64,000 nucleotides of DNA, from contig AP012044.1 in assembly GCA_000283575.1 (NCBI GenBank), positions 1,736,001 to 1,800,000 of the forward strand, read 5' to 3'. Numbering within the stretch: position 1 is the first letter of the stretch; each line of letters starts with the position of its first letter. Under the pieces are notes generated by a model. The model ran no database searches. It worked only from the letters and a program-made list of their open reading frames with translations, and was not told the origin of the DNA. The stretch comes from Oscillibacter valericigenes Sjm18-20 (lineage in GTDB: Bacteria; Bacillota; Clostridia; Oscillospirales; Oscillospiraceae). Of this stretch, positions 58,682 through 64,000 are shown one piece after another. The position numbers and the translations under genes were made by a program.

Positions 58682-59605
58682 GTGGACGTGCGAAAAGACG
58701 CGGGGACCACGGAGCAATGGGCGGCCGAAGAGAACGACATGAGCTGCATCAACCGGTTTTCCAAGAAGACTTTGACGGCGGACGAGGTGTACACATTTGC
58801 GGTGCGGCTATGTGACAACGAGGTGGACCGGGACTTTGAGCGGTTTGACGAAACGGCGCTCAGTGCGCTGGGGGACCTGTTTGTGGGGAAGAGCGGCGTG
58901 TTCGACCACCAGTGGTCTGCGCTGGGTCAGACGGCAAGGATTTACCGGACGGAGTTGGTCAGGGAAGCTGAGCGGGTTACGGCGGCGGGCGACGGGTACT
59001 GCTATCTGAAGGCGTGGGCCTACCTGATGAGGACGAAAAAAAACGCGGACCTGATCGCGGATATTGAGGGCGGTATTAAGAAGGAGGTCTCCGTTGGGTG
59101 CGCTGTTGCGCGGAGTGTGTGTTCCGTCTGCGGAGAGGAAAGTGGAACCTGCCAGCATCAGAAGGGGCAGACCTACGGTGGGAAACTGTGCTACGCGGAG
59201 CTGCGGGAGCCCACCGACGCCTATGAATGGTCATTTGTGGCGGTTCCGGCCCAGAGAGAGGCCGGGGTTTTGAAGCGCTTTGGCCAGAAGGCGGACGCGG
59301 GACTGGAACAGTACGTGGGACAGAGAAAGGAATTTCGGGAGGCCTGGAACGTTTTGCGCAAGCAGGCGGAGCTGGGCAGAAATTACCTGGCGGGTCTGCG
59401 CCGGGAGGTGGTGCGGCTGGCGCTGGTCAGCGACGAGACCTTGGACGGAGAAGTGTTTCAGGGAATTGCGGACAAGCTGGAGGAGCCGGAACTGCTGGAG
59501 CTGAAAAAAGCTTATGAGGCGCGGGTGGAGAAGGTGTTTCCCGTGCAGCTGCGCCGGGCGAATCGGGAGACGGAGAGCGCGGACGAAGAGATGTTCCGGG
59601 TGTGA
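58682..59605 (+). CDS. Prohead protease-like protein (XkdF type) with Cys insertion (307 aa)
   Basis: The GTG at 58682 follows GAGGGGCGG. The core resembles phage prohead proteases: the His in GVFDHQWSALG, the Ser in GIKKEVSVGCAV, and EWSFVAVPAQREAG at the end of the domain. Between the Ser motif and the last strand is an insertion CSVCGEESGTCQHQKG with a C-x2-C-x6-C-x-H arrangement that could bind zinc. The C-terminal third is helical and may serve as a scaffold. It lies between portal and capsid genes as expected. Confidence 0.7.
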   Translation: MDVRKDAGTTEQWAAEENDMSCINRFSKKTLTADEVYTFAVRLCDNEVDRDFERFDETALSALGDLFVGKSGVFDHQWSALGQTARIYRTELVREAERVTAAGDGYCYLKAWAYLMRTKKNADLIADIEGGIKKEVSVGCAVARSVCSVCGEESGTCQHQKGQTYGGKLCYAELREPTDAYEWSFVAVPAQREAGVLKRFGQKADAGLEQYVGQRKEFREAWNVLRKQAELGRNYLAGLRREVVRLALVSDETLDGEVFQGIADKLEEPELLELKKAYEARVEKVFPVQLRRANRETESADEEMFRV

Positions 59606-59715
59606 TGCGTCACGCCTGCTACATAGGAAAGAGCCGGGCGCAGCGGCAATACCGAAAACTTGGCGTGGCGCGGTTTTTGGCCCTTTTCACAAAATCAATT
59701 TTGGGGAGGAACACG

Positions 59716-60063
59716 ATGAAAATTTCTTTTGAGGGCATCGGACAATGGGCGGCCACGTTTGCCTGCACATGCGTACAGGAGGGCAATCTGGTGAAGGTCA
59801 GCGGGAACGGAAGCGTGGGCGCGTGCGGCGCGGGGGAAGCGTTTTGCGGACAGGTGGTCTCGCTGGGCAGGAGCGGCGATGCCTGCGCCGTACAGCTGGG
59901 CGGATTTATTACCGCCGACTATACCGGCGATACCGTGCCCACTGTGGGCTGGTGCGGCCTGTCCGCCGACGGAAGCGGCGGTGTGAAAGCCGATTCCACG
60001 GGACGAAGCTTCCTGGTGGCGGACGTGGACGCTGCCGCAAAAGTCGTTACGTTTGCACTGTAA
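59716..60063 (+). CDS. Capsid decoration-type protein (115 aa)
   Basis: The ATG at 59716 after GGGGAGGAACACG is preferred; the longer frame at 59602 has no site. It opens MKISFEGIGQWAATFACTCV and is Gly, Ala and Val-rich, with beta-strand pattern and six cysteines. Small beta proteins just before the major capsid gene usually decorate or stabilise the head. It is a call by position; residues alone do not identify it. Confidence 0.6.
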   Translation: MKISFEGIGQWAATFACTCVQEGNLVKVSGNGSVGACGAGEAFCGQVVSLGRSGDACAVQLGGFITADYTGDTVPTVGWCGLSADGSGGVKADSTGRSFLVADVDAAAKVVTFAL

Positions 60064-60078
60064 GGAGGAAGAGAAAAT

Positions 60079-61110
60079 ATGGCTTATCATTACGAGAATA
60101 TCAAACTGGAAAAGGGCATGTACGGACAGACGGGCCGCAGTTTTTCCCAGGCTTTGGAGGAATTGGACCCCAGCGAAAATTACCGCGGTACGCCCGCAGA
60201 GGGGCTGGACGCCTTTCAAAGACAGCTCAAGCGCTTTGACATCAAGGTCAAGGGCGCGGGCAGCGATATGGTGGAGAAGTTTTTCAAGACCAGCGATTCC
60301 GCCGTGCTGTTCCCGGAGTTCGTCTCCCGCGTAGTGCGTCAGGGCATGGAGGAGGAGAGTATCCTGCCCGCCATCACCGCCACGGTGACCAACTTTGAGG
60401 GGATGGATTACCGGTCCATCGTATCCGTACCCACGGAGAAGGAAAAGGAACTCAAGCGGGTGGAGGAGGGCGGCGCCATTCCCGCCACAACCGTACGGAC
60501 GCAGGAAAATCTGGTGCGGCTGCACAAAAGAGGCAGAATGCTGGTGGCATCCTATGAGGCGATCCGGTTCCAGAGACTGGACCTTTTCTCCGTGACCCTG
60601 CGGCAGATCGGCGCTTACATCGGCAGAATGCATTTGCAGGACGCCATCAAGGTACTGTGCGACGGCGACGGCAACAACAACGCGGCCAAGACCTATACCG
60701 TCGGCACCGACCCCATCTCCGGAACCAAAGGGACTCTGACCTATGACGCGCTGCTGGAATTCTGGAGCCAGTTTGACCCCTACACCATGAACACCATGCT
60801 GGTGGGCGGCGACGTGATGCTGAAGCTGCTGAAGCTCAGCGAGTTCCAGAACCCGCTGACAGGCTTGAATTTCCAGGGAACCGGTACGCTGACAACTCCT
60901 CTGGGCGCAACGCTGTTAAGAACGAATGCCATGCCGTCCGGCAAGATGATTGGTTTGGACAAGGGCTACGCTCTGGAACAGATCTGTGCGGGCGACGTGC
61001 TGGTGGAGTACGACAAGCTGATCGACCGGCAGATGGAGCGGGCGGCAATTACATCCATTTCCGGGTTTGCAAAGTTGTTTACGGACGCCGGCAAGGTGCT
61101 GGTGATCTGA
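60079..61110 (+). CDS. Major capsid protein, PBSX XkdG type (343 aa)
   Basis: This protein builds the head. It starts MAYHYENIKLEKGMYGQTGR after AAGGAGG. The HK97-like pattern is seen in FKTSDSAVLFPEFVSRVVRQ, TVTNFEGMDYRSIVSVPTEK and the spine helix with RFQRLDLFSVTLRQIGAYIG. The C-terminal P-domain ends AAITSISGFAKLFTDAGKVL. Length is normal for the group. Confidence 0.85.
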   Translation: MAYHYENIKLEKGMYGQTGRSFSQALEELDPSENYRGTPAEGLDAFQRQLKRFDIKVKGAGSDMVEKFFKTSDSAVLFPEFVSRVVRQGMEEESILPAITATVTNFEGMDYRSIVSVPTEKEKELKRVEEGGAIPATTVRTQENLVRLHKRGRMLVASYEAIRFQRLDLFSVTLRQIGAYIGRMHLQDAIKVLCDGDGNNNAAKTYTVGTDPISGTKGTLTYDALLEFWSQFDPYTMNTMLVGGDVMLKLLKLSEFQNPLTGLNFQGTGTLTTPLGATLLRTNAMPSGKMIGLDKGYALEQICAGDVLVEYDKLIDRQMERAAITSISGFAKLFTDAGKVLVI

Positions 61111-61152
61111 GAAGTCCGACCGCCTGGGCGGCGGAGAAGGGAGACGCGAAAG

Positions 61153-61503
61153 ATGCAGGAGAAAATTTTGACGCTGGCGAAGACCCTCTCCGGCGCGGGA
61201 GAGGACGAAGTGGAGCTATTGACGCTGCTGTGCGCGGCATCTGAAAAGGAGTGGACAATGAGACTCCGGGATGACGTAACGGCGCAAAAATGCCAGGAGG
61301 CGTTTCTCTGTGCGGCGGCACTCAGCGCTGCCGCGGGGTTGATCGCCGGACAAGGCGGAGCCGTGCAATTCACGGCGGGGGACGTGTCTGTGAAGGAGAC
61401 GGAGGATAGCCAGACCGCAAGGACATTGCGGGAAGAGGCAGAGCGGCTGATGGCCCCCTATGTGACGGCGGCGGATTTCTGCTTCCGGGGAGTACGGGGA
61501 TGA
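61153..61503 (+). CDS. Head-tail connector-like protein (116 aa)
   Basis: This small helical protein follows the capsid gene, in the place of head-tail adaptors. It opens MQEKILTLAKTLSGAGEDEV and has an Ala-rich second half. No diagnostic motif is present. It overlaps the next gene by four bases (ATGA). Confidence 0.55.
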   Translation: MQEKILTLAKTLSGAGEDEVELLTLLCAASEKEWTMRLRDDVTAQKCQEAFLCAAALSAAAGLIAGQGGAVQFTAGDVSVKETEDSQTARTLREEAERLMAPYVTAADFCFRGVRG

Positions 61504-61808
61504 CAGAGTGTTTTGATCGTATCCTCAGGAAGTATGGACAGACGGTAAAGGTGAACGATGGGGTAACGAGGGCGTTTTTTCAGCCCGCCAGAGAAAAGGA
61601 AAAGGCCGCGCCATTTGCGGTCTCGTCTTTGGGGACGGTGGATGACCGGAGGTGGACGTATCTCGGGAGAACGCAATTGGAGCTGGGGGACCATTTGGAG
61701 TTTCAGGGACAAACGTATGCGGTGAATAGCTGTGAAAGCGTCCGCCTGGGGGACGAGCCCGTCTACTGGTGGGCGTCGCTGACTGCGGAGAGAGAGGCAG
61801 AGGAATGA
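61500..61808 (+). CDS. Head closure-like protein, XkdH position (102 aa)
   Basis: A strand-rich small protein (MTECFDRILRKYGQTVKVND, FFQPAREKEKAAPFAVSSLG) in the place of XkdH of PBSX. The compact barrel of head-closure proteins is likely. It is coupled to both neighbours by ATGA overlaps. Confidence 0.55.
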   Translation: MTECFDRILRKYGQTVKVNDGVTRAFFQPAREKEKAAPFAVSSLGTVDDRRWTYLGRTQLELGDHLEFQGQTYAVNSCESVRLGDEPVYWWASLTAEREAEE

Positions 61809-62296
61809 ACGGTCTGAATCAGGTGCGGGACGCGGTGATCGACGCGCTGAAAAGCACCGGGGTGGCGGCTGTGCCCGCCTATGAGGGAACAGCGAAGAAG
61901 TATGAAGGCGCGGTGGCCGCGGTGGACGTGGCCACCGCGGAGGGAAAGGCCATGGGGCTGTGTAGCTATCTGGGCGAGAAATGGGATGCCGAAAAAGGAA
62001 GCACCCGGGAACTGTATGGAATGCAGATGAACGTGACCATTTCGCTCAGTGTGCGTGCACAAAGGGCCGCAGAGTGTGAGACGGCCATGGAGACCGCCGC
62101 CGGAGCACTGATGGGGGGATTACCCATCGGACTGCGGCTGGGAAAGATGAGCTGGAACGGTATTGCGTGGGATAAGACCACGGGAATGTTCTTGCGGAAG
62201 GGGAGCGCGGCCTGCAAGGCTGCGTTTCTGGCAGAGGACTCCGGCGAGGAGGGAACTCTGCTGGACTTTATTCTGAAAGGGACGATGAAAAATTGA
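61805..62296 (+). CDS. Tail completion-like protein, XkdI/J position (163 aa)
   Basis: Chosen start is the ATG at 61805 overlapping the previous stop. The protein opens MNGLNQVRDAVIDALKSTGV, a helix typical of tail terminators, and has an alpha-beta pattern with GMQMNVTISLSVRAQRAAEC in the middle. It precedes the sheath gene, where tail terminator genes lie. Role inferred from position. Confidence 0.55.
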   Translation: MNGLNQVRDAVIDALKSTGVAAVPAYEGTAKKYEGAVAAVDVATAEGKAMGLCSYLGEKWDAEKGSTRELYGMQMNVTISLSVRAQRAAECETAMETAAGALMGGLPIGLRLGKMSWNGIAWDKTTGMFLRKGSAACKAAFLAEDSGEEGTLLDFILKGTMKN

Positions 62297-63360
62297 GTAT
62301 GACGAAGCATGAGCGGCCGGGAGTGTATTCCTCCTATGACGTGTCCTCCGTGGTATCTGCCGGGACCGGGTCGAAAACCATCGGCGTGGCGGCGAAGGCG
62401 GTCAGGGGCGACGTGGGTGCGGCGGTGGCGCTGACTGGATATACCGAGGGCATCAGCGCGTTCGGTGAGGACAAGGACGTGGCGGGAATGAGTGCGATTC
62501 TGCGGCTGCTGTTTCTCAACGGAGCATCCAAAGTGATGGCGGTTCGGGTGGCGGATACGGGTACAACAGCGGACTACGAGGCGGCCTTTGCGGTGTTGTC
62601 CGGACTGGAGGATGTGCAGATCGTGGTTTGCGACAGCACGAATACCGCAGTGCATCAGGTGCTTCGCACGGCAGTGGAGACCGCGTCGGCGGGACGAAAG
62701 GAGAGAATCGCCGTGTTGGGCGGCAGCGGGGAGACTGTGGCGGAGCTGGTGACTCACGCAGCGGCGCTGAACAGTGAACGTGTGGTGATGGTGGGACCGG
62801 ATGGCCTTGGCAGTGGGGAGAGCACACTGGCAGGCTCATTTTGTGCGGCGGCGTTGGCGGGTGCCGTGGCCGGAGAAAACGACCCGGCGGTACCGCTGAA
62901 TGGGGTGACGTTGTATGGGTTGAACGGGCTGAGCACATCTTACAGCGACAACGAGATCGATGCACTGGTTCAGGGTGGCGTCACACCGCTGGAGTGCGTG
63001 GCGGGAGTGGTTTCGCCGGTGCGGTGCGTCACCACGAAGACGACCACGGACGGGGCGACAGACGCCACCTGGCGGGAGCTGAGTACCATTCGGATTGTGG
63101 ACGACGTGATCCCCGCCATTCGCTCTTCGCTGCGCAGCAAGTTCTCCCGGACCAAAAATACAGCCCAGAACCGGGGGGCGATCCGGTCCCAGGTGATTGT
63201 GGAGCTGGAGAAGAAGCTGGCGGCGGAGATTATCGACAGCTATGGCGAGGTGACGGTGAGCGTGTCTGCGGACAACCCGACCATATGCCTTGTGGAGTTC
63301 AGCTTTGCGGTGGCCCACGGTCTGAACCAGATCTACCTGACGGCCCACATCACCGTCTGA
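62293..63360 (+). CDS. Phage tail sheath protein, XkdK type (355 aa)
   Basis: This protein forms the contractile sheath and so shows a myovirus-type tail. It opens MSMTKHERPGVYSSYDVSSV, the family RPGVYxx start, and ends with IRSQVIVELEKKLAAEIIDS and FSFAVAHGLNQIYLTAHITV, the conserved sheath C-terminal domain. TTG at 62293 (overlapping the previous stop) or ATG at 62299 may be the start. The 76 bases after it hold no gene. Confidence 0.9.
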   Translation: MSMTKHERPGVYSSYDVSSVVSAGTGSKTIGVAAKAVRGDVGAAVALTGYTEGISAFGEDKDVAGMSAILRLLFLNGASKVMAVRVADTGTTADYEAAFAVLSGLEDVQIVVCDSTNTAVHQVLRTAVETASAGRKERIAVLGGSGETVAELVTHAAALNSERVVMVGPDGLGSGESTLAGSFCAAALAGAVAGENDPAVPLNGVTLYGLNGLSTSYSDNEIDALVQGGVTPLECVAGVVSPVRCVTTKTTTDGATDATWRELSTIRIVDDVIPAIRSSLRSKFSRTKNTAQNRGAIRSQVIVELEKKLAAEIIDSYGEVTVSVSADNPTICLVEFSFAVAHGLNQIYLTAHITV

Positions 63361-63436
63361 ATGTAAGTGCTCCGGCCTGTGAGGCTTTTCGTCGCACAGC
63401 GGCGGAGCAGAATATTTCTGAAAAGGAGCGAAAGCC

Positions 63437-63826
63437 ATGGAAGTAACGGGATTTCCCACCAGCGCGGACATCTATCTGGAGCTGGACGGAAAAAAAGTGG
63501 CGGTGGTGCAGAGCTACACCGCCAAGGCCAGCAAGACCAGCCAGAGCGTGGAGGCCTTTGGCGAGAGCGAGCCGGTGGGGACCATCGCGGGACAGAATAA
63601 GTACACGCTGGAGCTGACCCGGCTGTACGCCACCGACGACGCGATTTCTGACGGAATCAATTTTTATGATCTCAGCGATTTTTCACTGGTAATCTGTAAA
63701 CCGGACCGGAAGATCATCTACTCCGGCTGCCAGTGGAGCAGCATTTCCGAGCAGGGAGAGCTGGACGCCATGGTGGCGGAGAAGATCACGGTAGTGGCGG
63801 CCCACCGCATTGAGACCACGGTATGA
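63437..63826 (+). CDS. Tail tube protein, XkdM type (129 aa)
   Basis: This is the inner tube subunit paired with the sheath. It begins MEVTGFPTSADIYLELDGKK with GQNKYTLELTRLYATDDAIS in the middle and the ending SISEQGELDAMVAEKITVVA, all typical of the PBSX XkdM family. Length is normal. Coupled by an ATGA overlap to the next gene. Confidence 0.85.
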   Translation: MEVTGFPTSADIYLELDGKKVAVVQSYTAKASKTSQSVEAFGESEPVGTIAGQNKYTLELTRLYATDDAISDGINFYDLSDFSLVICKPDRKIIYSGCQWSSISEQGELDAMVAEKITVVAAHRIETTV

Positions 63827-64000
63827 CAGGGACGCCGGACAGGCTGAATCCACTTTCCGCAGGACAACTTCTGAGCATATGGCGGGATGTGGCCGCGAAG
63901 GAGGAAAATGAGGCGGTAAGGGGCCTTTTGTGCAACGCCCGGGTGTTGGCGGAGAGCTGCCTTTTGGGGGAGAAGCGGATGTTTGACAGCCCGGAAGCGG
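63823..64000 (+). CDS. Tail assembly chaperone, XkdN position, cut by window end
   Basis: The frame starts in an ATGA overlap and is open to the window edge. The first 59 residues (LNPLSAGQLLSIWRDVAAKE then ENEAVRGLLCNARVLAESC) are helical and charged. Position after the tube gene fits the XkdN chaperone that precedes the tape measure gene. Confidence 0.6.
   Translation, partial: MTGTPDRLNPLSAGQLLSIWRDVAAKEENEAVRGLLCNARVLAESCLLGEKRMFDSPEA

Overview
The window comes from the chromosome of a spore-forming, Gram-positive, anaerobic Clostridia, most like the Oscillospiraceae (Oscillibacter/Flavonifractor type) of the gut. The evidence is a walRK-walHI-murA-walJ-rlmH core block, an SspH-type spore protein, ssrA/smpB, many GTG and TTG starts with strong AGGAGG sites, moderately high GC, and a high load of prophages and insertion sequences. 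No rRNA, tRNA or CRISPR array was seen.

Layout. (1) 1-15180: the right half of a siphovirus prophage of A118-like gene order: capsid, zinc finger, connectors, tail tube, Gp15 chaperones, tape measure, tail tip and fibre, XkdX-like, membrane proteins, holin, CHAP endolysin. It ends in a moron-rich segment (sspH, tiny membrane peptides, a ribbon-helix-helix protein) that abuts the 3' end of ssrA, the probable integration site. (2) 15181-28473: housekeeping DNA: ssrA, an SDR enzyme, cyclophilin, smpB, a strongly promoted untranslated segment, NUDIX hydrolase, the WalRK cell-wall system with walH/walI, murA, walJ, rlmH, and a phosphohexomutase. (3) 28470-36000: decayed mobile DNA: an IS3 element, a two-component pair, then a ruined prophage in which an IS110 element interrupts the large terminase. 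(4) 35984-42870: a leftward operon of NTPase, radical SAM enzyme (CX5CX2C cluster motif), BtuF/BtuC/BtuD-type ABC importer, methyltransferase and MoeA paralogue, split by an IS5-type remnant. It looks like a metal or cofactor uptake and maturation system, perhaps for molybdate or tungstate. (5) 43419-44264: a truncated LysM-GH18 spore-lytic enzyme. (6) 44559-54626: a LysR regulator and a ten-gene Mrp-type cation/proton antiporter operon, arranged like the Mrp module of Mbh hydrogenases and carrying four antiporter-like subunits. (7) 54782-55552: a ZIP metal transporter. (8) 55755-64000: the left part of a PBSX-like contractile-tailed prophage, from terminase to tail chaperone, cut by the window end.

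How the parts work together. The Wal block senses and remodels the wall, with MurA supplying precursor. SmpB and ssrA form the trans-translation pair. The Mrp complex would couple sodium and proton gradients. The two phage blocks have different virion types (siphovirus and myovirus) and are independent of each other. Genes at the edges of the mobile DNA (lipoprotein, sspH, RHH protein, small membrane peptides) are cargo candidates. The least ordinary parts are the radical SAM/ABC/MoeA operon, the Mbh-ordered antiporter operon, and the exact 60-residue repeats in the tape measure protein.
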